A stretch of 64,000 bases of DNA from Acanthochromis polyacanthus (Eukaryota > Chordata > Actinopteri > Pomacentridae): NCBI RefSeq assembly GCF_021347895.1, contig NC_067117.1, positions 20,392,358 to 20,456,357 on the forward strand, given 5' to 3'. The position numbers and the translations under genes were made by a program. Below, piece by piece: positions 28,801 to 40,013 of this stretch; positions within the stretch are counted from its first letter, which is position 1; every line of letters starts with the position of its first letter. The notes beneath the pieces are model-generated. The model made no database searches. It saw only the letters and a list, made by a program, of their open reading frames with translations, and was not told the DNA's origin.

Positions 28801-29653
28801 CATCCTCCATACCTTCGACCCTCACTCGGAATAAAAGACAGAACACTAAATTGTCTGATCACCCTTTCAAAGATTCACACATCCTTATCACTACGTGTTG
28901 CTATTATGCAGACCCTCATCATGATTTCTCGTGTCTTTCAGTGATGATGACTTTGACATGTCCAGATACTCCTCATCAGGATACTCCTCAGCCGAGGTGA
29001 GATGTCTGAGGGACCAGGTATCTATACACATACTATATTGTTTCACAGCATCATTTGGTGAAACCACAAGCATCGCCACGTGATCACCCAGTTCCTTTGT
29101 CACACCAATCACGCCAGGTGTATGTGTACCCATTGACAAAATGTGTACCGGCTCCTCCAAGCTTTCATAGTCACAGTCTCCTTTAAATATTTCTTTAATA
29201 TTCATCAAAACAGATTATTTCCTTTTCATTTCTTCCTTGTGTAGCTGAATATGTTTCATTTGTTTTTGCCTCTTTCCTCAACCCATTACCATCAGTGACC
29301 TGCATGTACTCTGTTTGTGTGGATTTAATTATTATTATTTATCTGAATGTTTTTTTTGTCTATAACTTCTGTAACAAACATTTTTATAATCAGTATAATA
29401 ATCAGATTAATTAAAAAGGCTCACTCCTAGTCTAAGGATTGGCAAAGGCTTTTTCTGAAGTTCTGCTGACATCATATTTCTTTGGCTCCTACAGCAGATC
29501 AACCAGGACCTGAACATCCAGCTCCTGAAGGATGGGTACCGGCTCGATGAGATTCCAGACGATGAGGATCTGGATCTGATCCCCCCTAAAGCGGTCAACC
29601 CCACCTGCATGTGCTGCCAGGCTGCTCCCTCCACAGCCTGTCAAATCCAGTAG
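19819..29653 (+). CDS. fam219a: FAM219A family protein, 181 aa
   Basis: Six coding exons: 19819-19878, 23729-23825, 24708-24801, 25483-25563, 28942-28996 and 29495-29653. All splice at GT-AG with matching phases; the total is 546 nt including TAG. The protein begins MMEEIDRFQVPP and carries blocks almost identical to human FAM219A (185 aa): MNYKPSPLQV, SPVNQQPKKN, RLVVPNKGYSSLDQSP, a Ser/Asp-rich segment around DDDFDMSRYSSSGYSSAE, and a C-terminal domain with QDLNIQLLKDGYRLDEIPDD ending in a CMCC cysteine cluster. There is no signal peptide or membrane segment, and much of it looks disordered. The function of the family is not established. The start is favoured because MMEEIDRF matches the human start. 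It is head-to-head with dnai1, as in human. Confidence 0.96.
28419..28486 (+). repeat. LINE-type 3' tail with (TTCTA)n
   Basis: GAATTTCCATTCAGGATGAATAAAGTG followed by seven TTCTA-like units (28451-28485) is the usual 3' end of several fish non-LTR retrotransposons, here with nothing of the coding region. It lies in fam219a intron 4. The family is not resolved. Confidence 0.5.
28560..28772 (+). repeat. Diverged teleost interspersed repeat fragment
   Basis: Recognisable blocks are GATGGCCGCCTTCCCTGAGCCTGG, a GTTAGGAGTTTTTTCGTTCCTTCCCACTGTCGC-like segment, GGGTTGTTGGG and GCTAAGCGCTGTGAGA. They match a repeat common in fish introns, probably the 3' part of a LINE. The end of the copy is cut short. 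It is in fam219a intron 4, about 170 bp upstream of exon 5. Confidence 0.6.
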
Positions 29654-32600
29654 CACCCACCTACCCCCAACCCCAGAAATCTCCTGCCTGCCACCTGCAT
29701 TGAGGCCAACTACTGACCAGAGTGGCAGCAAGGAAGAAAGACAATTGGCTGGCAAAGGCACAAAGGGAAAAACAAGGGTTTATAAAATGCTAAAAAAAAG
29801 AGAGAACTTGACAAATTGAATATGTACAGTACCTGTGCATGTTCCTCCTATGGTAGGATCTGTGCATCTTACTTCTGCGTTGTTGGTTCAGCAGGGACTC
29901 GACTGATGGCAGAAACATTACCTCTAAGGAAAACATGTTACTTTTGCTTCTCCTTCGTTTGACTTCCATGCCATGCTCATGGATTTCCTGGTTTAAGAGG
30001 GCCAAGAAGGATTGTGTGACATTGTGGAAGAAGCGAAGTACGAAACTACGATGGTAGGATCAAGTGTGTGAGACAGTGACATGGTGTCATTGGTCCATCC
30101 AAGGAGTCGACTTCTTCTTCTACTGGTGTATAATTGATGGTCATATACAACGGACAAGAAGGGATTGGAATCTCGGTAGTGCCCATTCGTTTTTCTCTTT
30201 TCTCATTTCTTTCAGCCACTCTGCTTTGTCTTCCTGTGTAAATACGTGTCAAACATGAAAAGGACATGCGTGTCTGATTATGCCCAGGAGAATAGCGCTA
30301 AACCCTCAAGCTGCTGATAAAACACTAATGCTTACACACTAAGGTAGTAATCCACATCATTTTTTTCCCCCAACGTTTATCTGTTACACCGAGATTGTCC
30401 TGCTTAATTCTTTTATATTCAGTTAAAAGAAGCTGAAAAATGCATGCTGCCTGTTGACACTGTGTCCTGATGACCAGCCTGTGCAGATAATTTATCACTT
30501 TTTACCGACCCCATGACCACATCCTTGTGCCGAGGAGACAATATGTGCTTTCAAGTTAGTCATATTTAGGTTCACCTACTGTAATACCAGTAGATCTAGA
30601 TAAACCGTTCTAATAATGCCAGAAACGAGCTCATGAATTAGTGTGTACTTTGTGTGTGTTTGTTCATGTTTGCCCCCACATGAGTGTGGTTAAGATGCTC
30701 GCAAAGGTAGCTACCACCAGTGAAGGTTGCGATATAGTTTATATATATAATTTTCTCAAATGAAAGTTGTGCAATTTGTTCATACCTGCTTTTAAAGAAT
30801 GTCTGAAGTGATTCCATATTGCTTGGATGATTTTTTTGAATTTCTTCTGTTTTGATAGGATGCGCTTTCCTTTCTTTAAATATTTTGTTAAAGTTTCTTT
30901 TGTAAGGTTCGAAATATGTGTATTTCCCTCCTGAAGTACACTATAACTTATTTGTCTGATGTGCGGCAGAAACTGTACATGTAGCATCACACAGCTGTGT
31001 ATTGTCAATGCATTATGCCATTTCATGTTTTCCATGGAGTTCTATAGGAAGTTGCCCTTGTTGTCCGGAAGTACTGAATGTACACTGTTTATTTTATCAT
31101 GTTTTTTTGTTTACATCACTCTGATGACATTTGCAGAACTCAGCAGGAATCGGCTATTTTTCCTCGTAGTAGATCGAGCTGGGTTTCTCCAAAAACACTG
31201 ATAACGAGAGGTTCTAAAAGTGTCTGAAACATTTCTCTTACAAATAACTTAAACATTGATAAACTTATTCAGCTCGTGGGAGAAATATCTGGATATCCTG
31301 AGTGTTCTGATGACTGATGTTGAAGGGATTTGAACTATGGTGCATGTCTAGAAAGACGTCTCGTTTTTAGATATGAGACTGTGTTTTTTTGGGAACGTTG
31401 CATTCATTTGTCACTACTGTTCATCTGCACATTTCAACAGGTTTACATTTTTATAATGAAACTCTAAGACAAAGGGCAACAAAGGCAGTCACTGAATGGA
31501 GATACATTGTGTAATTTATGGCTCCATGATGACTCAGTCTCAGTTGTTCCTATTCTTTCTCTTTTTCTTTTTTTTGGGTTTTGCAGTAATGCCACATCTG
31601 CAGGTATACATATATGGGATGTCAAAAGAGGCGTATTTGCTTTGGTCAAATTGATGAATGAATGGTACTGTATGTATAGCGCAAAAATAACTAGTATCTA
31701 TGTGGATAGAGAAAAGGAACAGTTAATATTGCTATTTTTAAAATCTTTTCCTTTGATTAGTTTTGCTGGTTTGAGTGAACCTCGCAGAAAAATCTGTAAC
31801 CCAGTAAGAAAACATCTCCCTTCTCTTATCACTGATATCCCTGCAGCATTTGACTTACAAAAATGCACACAGATTTAAAAATAATATACACAAAGAAGGT
31901 GCCATGTGTGTAGATAGTAAAACAATTTTCATGAAGTAGAAAACTACATGAACAGGACAGTGGGCCATTTAAAATGTCACCAGTGCAGCTACTGGGTGAA
32001 GTGATGGTTGGACCAGTAGCTGTGTTTAGTTAACAGAAACATGGAGGGACTGACTGTTGTGCTGCATTTTTCTGCCATTAACATCATCCTAATGGATTTG
32101 CACACAGGTCATCACGGTCATCCTATACTGAGTGCAATACTTGTGGCTAATGTATAAACTGAGGCGTAGATTCACTATCTTCTTGAGTTTCTAGTAATTC
32201 GTTGTAACCGAAGCTATTTATTTGCAGTTGTGTGTTTTTCATTTTATTTTCATGTACGGGAAATACTTCATATACGGAAATACTTCATATACAGACGGAT
32301 GCTTTTTATTTGTCAGATGCTTGTTATGACGATTGTGAACTGGTTCCATTTAGATTTTAATGGTGTTAAAGTTCTGTGTATAGTGCAACATATAAAAAAA
32401 ATAAATATTAGGTATCTCAAGTTTGCAAGTGTCATGTGCTGCTGTAATTTGCAGTTGCAGGTTTTGTGTTTAGTGTTACAACCGTCGTTATTGCTTTCCA
32501 GCCCAGCACTTGTTCAGACTCAAACAGTTTTCTCCGCAGGAGATGAAACAAATAGCTTCTGGATGAAAGTGTTTGTCTGCCTCCCACACAGTGTCTCTGC

Positions 32601-32772
32601 TGGTGATGGCTGATTACCCACCGATGTGAATGACATTATGAAATAAAGAGGCAGGTTGAGGAGATGGATCGAGAAATAGAGGAGTAGTAAGTGTAAGGGG
32701 TGGGGGTTGGGCATTTGTGATTAGCCTTGAGTTGATCCCTCGGGAGCAGATGGTGAATGATGGCTTACACAG
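29654..32772 (+). other. fam219a 3' UTR and spacer before nicalin-like gene
   Basis: No protein gene is supportable here. Most of the stretch is probably the long fam219a 3' UTR, since the first canonical AATAAA signals I see after the stop are at 32400-32405 and 32642-32647. A DNAI1-like or other exon was not seen. The nicalin-like gene begins directly after these signals. Confidence 0.55.
32400..32405 (+). terminator. Candidate fam219a polyadenylation signal
   Basis: AATAAA about 2.75 kb after the fam219a stop codon, in an AT-rich context. A second AATAAA stands at 32642-32647. Which one is used is not visible. Confidence 0.45.
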
Positions 32773-35700
32773 ATGCCTGGGATCTCAGGAGGTAACAGAA
32801 GTGCATGTCCACGTTGGAGTAACACTGAAGTTGAGGAAGACGTAGAAAGACGGCTCATGAGACAGGTGAGGAACATTTCTATGTCCAAGATAAGGCAATT
32901 ATTGCATAGTTAAGTTCATGCTTATAGACTGGAAATATTGTAAATAGTTGGAGTCCTCTTCTGGAAGTCCAGGTTGGTTGAGACTGTAGTACTCATCACA
33001 AGATACATGCTTCATTCACCTGTACCTAATGAACTTTTGTAAGTTTTTGGCCTCATTTTTCCTCAAACAGGAAAACAAACAGAAAAGCATCTGAAGTTTC
33101 TTATAAAGTCCAATTTAAATTAATATTACACAAATAAAAGATTGGTACTTTCAGAATAAGAGCCCGCTGTAGAGTGTAAACAGTGTTAGTTAAGAGTGAA
33201 GCTAGTTTGTAAATGAAAGTTTTCTCTAAGAGAGATGTAATAAACTATTGTAGCACGTTGTGCAGAGTTTTTAGATGGGTATTTTGGCCTCGTGTGAAGT
33301 CTAACTTCAAGCTTCATTCATGCAGACAGATCCCAACTGAACGTGACATCATGTTGCTGAGCATTGCTGCTGCTGTGCTGCTGCTTTGTGTGCAGTGTTT
33401 GCATGGCTCTGCTCTTCCTGCTGTGTCCTCCTATGAGTTCACTGCCTATAGGATGCAACAGTACAACTTGGCACAGCAGAAGCATGGTAAGTTTACACAA
33501 GTGACAAATTTGGACGTATATGTGTTTTGATTCAGAAAAAAAAATAGCATTTTGTATCTTTAAGGTGTCGGTACAAGTTGGTATTAAAAGAAAACTCCCC
33601 CGTTAGCTGTTTTCTAGGGTACAGTACAGACATTGCTTCTATAGCTGAAGTTAGCTTCCACTTAAAGTTGTGTTTCGTTTTTTGTTACTTCATTTTTATT
33701 GGATCTTAACTGTGCAGAATGATGTATGCTCAGACTGTGTTTTCAAATGAATGTGCGGAAGAAAGAAAGTTTCTCTGACCTCAAATCCGCGTTTGACTTT
33801 TCCATGAAGTAGAAGATTCTGTGTTCAGTGGCTAAACTTTTGATTTCACAAATATTTTTGTGTTCATAGATCCAGGATTTTTCAATTAGGCTGGAAGAGT
33901 AGATGCAATTTTAAGAAAAATTAGATAACTGTGGAAAATTCATGATAAACACATATTCAAAGTAGAGTATACAGAGTGCCCCCCCACCCCTTCCCCCCAA
34001 AAAATTGATAGCTGCAGTCAAACTCAAATTGATATGTTTTTGTGTAGCACTTGATATTTCTGTTTAATTTGCCTTATTCTGTGTCTTTTGCTGAGGTTGT
34101 CGTGGAGCCATTGTTGTTGCGGAGGCTCGCTCAGCAGACGAGCCATCACTAACCCGCCGCTGTGTTATCATGAAGGTGTCAGACTTCACCACAGAAAGAT
34201 ACTTTGAGGCCCAGAGACAAAATGCTGCTGCTGTACTGATCCTTCTGCCCAAAAATATCTCTGGTGTCTCTCATGAAACAATACAGGTAATAAACTGAGA
34301 ACATTTTTGTGCTCCATGACAAGCTGTAAGGAGACTCAGAGCACATCTTTTATCAGACACCGTTGAGGATACAATTTTTGAACACCACAATATCAGTTCT
34401 CCGAGGTATTAGGTAACAGCTCGATGAAGTGTTGTTATAGAGCATTATACAATAGTTATGGAAATGAGAAGAAAACAGGAAAGAAAGGAAGCTGTTAGGT
34501 AGCTTTTAACCAGTAGCTCAGTCTTTTTTGCGCCTGCTTGCTATTTCTTTTCTCCCCTTTCAGTCCTTTATGGTGAGTGAGAGCGAGGCCTTGCAGAAAG
34601 AAACTCTGATGCCAGTGTATGTCGCACCCGAGGACGAACAGCTGCTTTACATGTACGAGGAGGTCAAGCAGGCTGCAGCTACACGGACCTCATCCATATT
34701 TGTCAGAGGTAACAGATGCAACAGGATCTATGCAGTGAATACGGAGGATGGATGAGCTATCTAAGATTATATCTCAAAGAAAATGACAGAGGTGTTGTAA
34801 GAAAATAATTATGAAAAAAGAAAAGCTTGGAAAGAACACAGAATGGAAAAATGTCCCAAAATGGAAACAAAGAGCTGGAGAGATTGTGTCAGATGGCAAA
34901 AACTGAAAAGAAAACAATGCCTTTCACTAAACGCTATTCTTGTTGTTGGCAGTGCTCCGAAGTATGATCACAGCTACAGCTTTTCAGATCTTAGTGAGCA
35001 ACAACGTCGCTATTAAGGCTGTCACTGACAATTCTATGGTCACACTGGAGGTGAGTGTGGAGCCATGACAACAAAATCAGCAAATTTCAGTCAGATCTTT
35101 TTCCACTTCCCTTGTTTTTGGCTGGTTATTTTAGGGAGTACTTCCTGGAGTAGGCGAAGACATACCCACCATCGTCATCACAGCCCACTATGACTCCTAT
35201 GGACTGGCTCCAGTGAGTTAGATGCTAACACACCTCATTTAGAAGTGCTTTTAATAGTCATAATCATCTGTTCCCTTCTTAAAATGTTACCACTGAGTAC
35301 CGTAGTGAGCTCATATACGGATGTGTTTGTGTGCCACACAGTGGTTGTCATATGGAGCAGACTCTAATGGCAGTGGAGTCACCATCCTGCTGGAGCTGGC
35401 ACGTCTCTTCCAGAAACTTTACAGCAGCTCCAGCACCAGACCTCAGTGAGTTCTAGTTCATTTTAACAAAATATGTGCGCTTTGGTCAATATCTGTTTCT
35501 ATAATACACCTGCATTTTTATTATGGGTGGTACTGATCAGAAAATAACACCTAAAACCTGGATGAAAACTTAAACATACTTCAAGACTACTCACATAAGT
35601 AAGATTAGCTTTCATTAATCCCAGGGTCAATGTATAATTACGGGACTTTTTGTAACATACTTGACAGGTATCATAGTTGACATTTTTGCTGTTTTCAGGC

Positions 35701-38700
35701 TTAAAATCAACATGGCCGCCTATAACCAAATACCACAGGACATTTTTTAAAGATTCTTCTAAAATAATATATATACAATTGAGTAAAATTGAAATTGAAC
35801 GTTATTTACAAAGATATTGTAGTAAACCTGTTGACATGCGATAAATCCACACTAGACTCACACACTGCTTTATATTAAATAACTTAAAAAGCCTTGGAGT
35901 CTTGCCTGTCTTATCTTTAGGAGGAAATGACATCATGTGGAGCAGGTCATGTGATCTGGAATTAACACACTTCCTTGAGAAGTGTTTTTGCAATGGGTAA
36001 CTTAGTTAAAAAATGATTTCTCGAACAGAGATACAATTCATTATTTTCCATATAAAATTTGATATATTGCCAAAAAAGAAATATCTGTCATGATTATCTC
36101 AACTTAATAAAAAGAACACAATCAAAACAATTTTTGAATTATCTCATTTTATTATTGTTTAGCTAATTAGAAGTTAGAAGGCACTGCATTGTTGTTATTA
36201 AATTCGGATGGTTATTTAGTTTAACATTTTCATGATATCCAGTCATTTTTCATGATTAAACAATTCTTTCCACAATGAAAAATTAGGGAATTTGTAAATA
36301 CATGGTCATAATGAATAAAATGTATGCAAGATATACTGTATCCCATGGACTTCAAAAGTCACTCAGTTATATATTAACCCCCCACAGTGCGGAAATTTGC
36401 AGTAGCAAAGGGTATAGTGCAAACATTTAAGGAATGTAGAGGGGAAAAAAACAAAACAAAAAAACCCCAAAATATACACAAGTACTAGTTCTACAAATAA
36501 TAGTATTGTACATATCAGTGGTAGTGTGCAGGTTCTTTTATGTAGAGACATAATGAGTGAAGTATTAATATCGCACAGATTGCCTCAAGGCAGTAAAATA
36601 CATATTACATATCACATATTATAGCATATGTAGAAAAATAGGTACTGGACAGGGTTATTAAAAGTACAAAATATTTATAACTCACAGAATGTGTAGATAT
36701 TGTACCAAAGAGAAGCAGGATGGTTTTTATGTCTCTGTCCTGGTGAAAATATTAAGGCAACATGTCAATAATGAAAAAAAATTGTCCTTTTTGTTTTAGA
36801 TATCATTTAATGTTCTCTTTGACCGGAGGAGGAAAATACAACTTCCAGGGCACAAAGAGATGGATCGAAGAGAATCTGGACCACGCTGGTGAGTTTGTGA
36901 CTTTGCAACCCCTCCAACATGTGGAATGTGATTCTAAACATGAGTTGTCCAGTTTTATTTTAGCCAATCAATTTCTCTCCAGAGTCCAGCCTGCTCCACG
37001 ACAATGTGGCATTCGTTCTGTGTTTGGACACACTAGCCAACGGGGATGAACTGTACATGCATGTGTCTCGTCCTCCTAAGCCTGACACTCCCATGCACTC
37101 TTTCATTCAGCATCTGGAGGAGGTCAGCGGCTTCACTGTTTCTGTTTATGCGTTATGCACAAGTCTTGTCAGTCTTAAGGGCCTCCCACATTAATATTTT
37201 TTATTTGTCCTGCAGGTGGTTTCCTCCAGATTTCCCTGGGTGAAGGTGGGATTGGTTCATAAGAAGATCAATCTCGTGGAGTCGACAGTAGCCTGGGAGC
37301 ATGAGCGCTACAGCCTACGAAGGATCCTGGCCTTCACTCTTTCACATCTGGAAGATCCCAAATCTGAGCTCCGTGGCTCTATACTGGACACGATGTAAGC
37401 TCTAAGCTCTGGTTGTGACTGTTAGAATAAAATATTTCAGCTACTTGAAAGTTTGTTTGCACAAGACTTAGCAAATATAATTAGCTTGTTTGGATATCAC
37501 CTCAAAGGTCACAAGTGGATTTCAGAAAACTTAAACGGAATGGAATCATCATAGCAGAAGCACTGGCGCGGTACATGTACAATCTGTCTGACAAGGTGAA
37601 TGCATGAAGACACAATGTACGTTATATACATAAAGATGGAAACTATATTCATCAGCTGATCTGTTTTTATTGCATGTTAATTACTCCGTGTTCTTTTCCT
37701 CAAGGGTTCACCAAAGGATGTGCAGGTTTTCAAGGGCCAGCTGGTAGGTTCAGGGTTATTTTGGTTAATATGCAAAGCCAAGTGCTGACCTCTGGTGTTA
37801 TTTTACAGGCATTACACAGCGTTCATCTTCAGTGCCTCCAGTCTGCATGGTTACCACAGTTGATTCAGTGGATTCACTTAAAGATCCGGGCGTTTGTATA
37901 ATGTAAAAAGTTTAGTTTTTCTGTAACAGCTTGATTTGTTAAATGTATTGTTCCTAAATGAAAAAGGAAAACCCAAACTGAACCTTTCACAGCTAAAAAT
38001 TGAGAGTTCTTAACATACAGTAAAATAGATTTTTATGTAATGATTTATAGGAATTTTCTCACATCTATGTGTCTTTAATGCAGGACTTTCAGGACAGTCG
38101 CATTTCTAGTTTGATGTCTTTCTTGACGTCCATCCCTCGAGCCACCCAGCTGCTGGATAAAGAACCCAGTCACATCCTGCTGGTCAATTCACTGGAGCAC
38201 GAATTCAAACGTTACCTGCAGCAAGTTTACAGACACACCTTCCGACAGGACAAGAGGTGTCGCACATAGTGATAGTTTGAGTAGAAAACACTGCCACGCT
38301 GTCAGCTGCTCTAAAAGGCACAAATGCAACAATAATGATGATATTTTTTTCCTATAGGGACCCAGAAATTACTTTCTTTGATCAAATGAACCAGCCAGTA
38401 GTGATGTACAGGTAGCTATGTGTCTTCCTATTCATTCTATGCATGTGTTACATTCAATAAGACATCTGGAGAATGACACAGCTTTTCTTTCAGAGTGAAA
38501 CCTGCTGCCTTTGATCTGTTCCTGGGTGGCTGCATTGCTGCTTATTTGGGGATTGTTTACTATGGAATCCAGGTTTGTTAATGTACTCTTTTATATAGTC
38601 CACTACTTCTACATTCATATTCCTATCCATATTCATGTATTTCCAAAGCACTGATAGGAGGAAGAAAATTAATTTATCAGGTTTGTTTCTTTCTCTTTTA

Positions 38701-38760
38701 CAGAATTTCGGTTTTCTCTACACAAAACTGAAAGCAGCGGTGAAATCCAAGCACCAGTAA
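32773..38760 (+). CDS. Nicalin-like protein (NCLN paralogue)
   Basis: Related to nicalin, the ER membrane protein that pairs with NOMO and TMEM147 in the BOS part of the multipass translocon. Exons: 32773-32865 (tentative), 33330-33486, 34096-34286, 34564-34708, 34953-35050, 35135-35212, 35342-35445, 36800-36888, 36983-37122, 37216-37394, 37508-37595, 37705-37743, 38084-38256, 38358-38411, 38494-38572, 38704-38760. All phases match; 587 aa, or 549 aa if the ATG at 33351 is used (human NCLN 563). It has an N-terminal hydrophobic segment ([19 protein letters not shown]), an M28-peptidase-like lumenal domain with [14 protein letters not shown] and FQGTKRW, and a C-terminal membrane helix near [17 protein letters not shown] followed by a basic tail. 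It matches human NCLN clearly but, by eye, at only about 50-60% in the best blocks, so I read it as a diverged paralogue. Confidence 0.88.
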
Positions 38761-40013
38761 ATACTCTGAGACTATGAATGCTGAGTCTATGACAAGGACT
38801 TTGAAGTGTGCTCTGAGCAAGTTGGATGTTTGCTTCGCTGGCTGTGTGAAGAACATGAAAGCAAAGCGACATGAATCTCCTCAGAATGGTCATATGCATA
38901 ACCTTAAAAGTGCACGTTCGCTTTGAAATGCATATTATTTTAAAGTTGTTTGTACCTTTCATTATACAGAATGCTGTCAAACTGTGCAAAATTACTTTCA
39001 TGAATAGACTTCGAAGTTGTTTGTACACAAAATTAATAAAGAAGGCGTTTGTATCAAAGCTGGGAACACAAAGCACTGCTTGGATCTGATTTGAGCGTTC
39101 GTGAAGGACATTCCTGCCACATCATGACTATGGTTTGCCATGTCCTCTGCTCTGCATCTGTTGACATGGATTTGACTGGGCTTAACATAGCTGTCAAACG
39201 AGGCCCAACCACTGCAGTGGATGAACAGCCAGTTCCTGTCACAGATAACTCAGTGAGAGCGCTGGAGACACAAAGGCACCCTACGGCGCTTGGTGAATTA
39301 TTAATGCTTATGTGGCATGCTGACAGTGAGTAGAGGTGACGCTAGATGGTGGCGGGAGATTCTTAGAAGTCCTATTCCTCTGCTGGTTTGTTCCAGTTCT
39401 GCAAATCTGATAAAACCTCAGTCGGTTTTAACTACGAGGCAGCCAAACAGCCAGGAGCTGAGCCTCAGTGTTTGAGATCAGTGCTTGCGCTTGTTTGTGA
39501 GGGCCCCCGGGAGGGAAATAGGTCATGGACAGTGACCCCAGGTATGTGTGGCTCTGCAGGGGGCTTGGAGCTCAGGAGGATTAGTGGCCGAGTGCTCAGG
39601 TAGCACAAAGAGTTGTTCTGCTTCAGCAAGGATGCTCTTAACCTGCCTTTGCTTCCAGCAGAGTAGATTCATCATGACAGCTACAGGTTAAACAAAAACA
39701 TTTTATCTATCTGGTAGCTCTTAAGGATTCATTCAGGATTTATAGCTCTTGATGCAAGACATGTACCACGCTGAGATACATGAAGCACATAATAATTAAT
39801 GAATGGCATGAAAACAGGTGGCATAAACAAAACAGTAGCAATAAACCTCACAGATATCAAGTAATTTTTCAAAAACTAAACAAACCAACTAAAAGCAGGA
39901 GGCACACAGATATAGGGGAAGGGGTGGAGCTACTCGGTGATGGGGAGGAGAAGGATGCTGCATGACTCTCAGGCACACTGGAGGTAAGCAGTAGAAAATA
40001 AGAAAGGCAGTAA
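38761..40013 (+). other. nicalin-like 3' UTR and spacer
   Basis: AATAAA at 39035-39040, 275 bp after the nicalin-like stop, is a good end signal. Beyond it (39050-40013) I see only short open frames with no recognisable family. A strong donor-like GGAG|GTAAGC near 39983 could end a non-coding exon, but the gap to the next possible acceptor is too short for an intron. Confidence 0.5.
39035..39040 (+). terminator. Polyadenylation signal of nicalin-like gene
   Basis: Canonical AATAAA, 275 bp past the stop codon at 38760, in an AT-rich 3' UTR. Confidence 0.65.

Noticed and set aside
33213..33350. In-frame upstream ATG extending the nicalin-like exon
   Set aside because: The extension (starting MKVFSKRDV) has no similarity to the nicalin N-terminus and runs through a likely splice acceptor.
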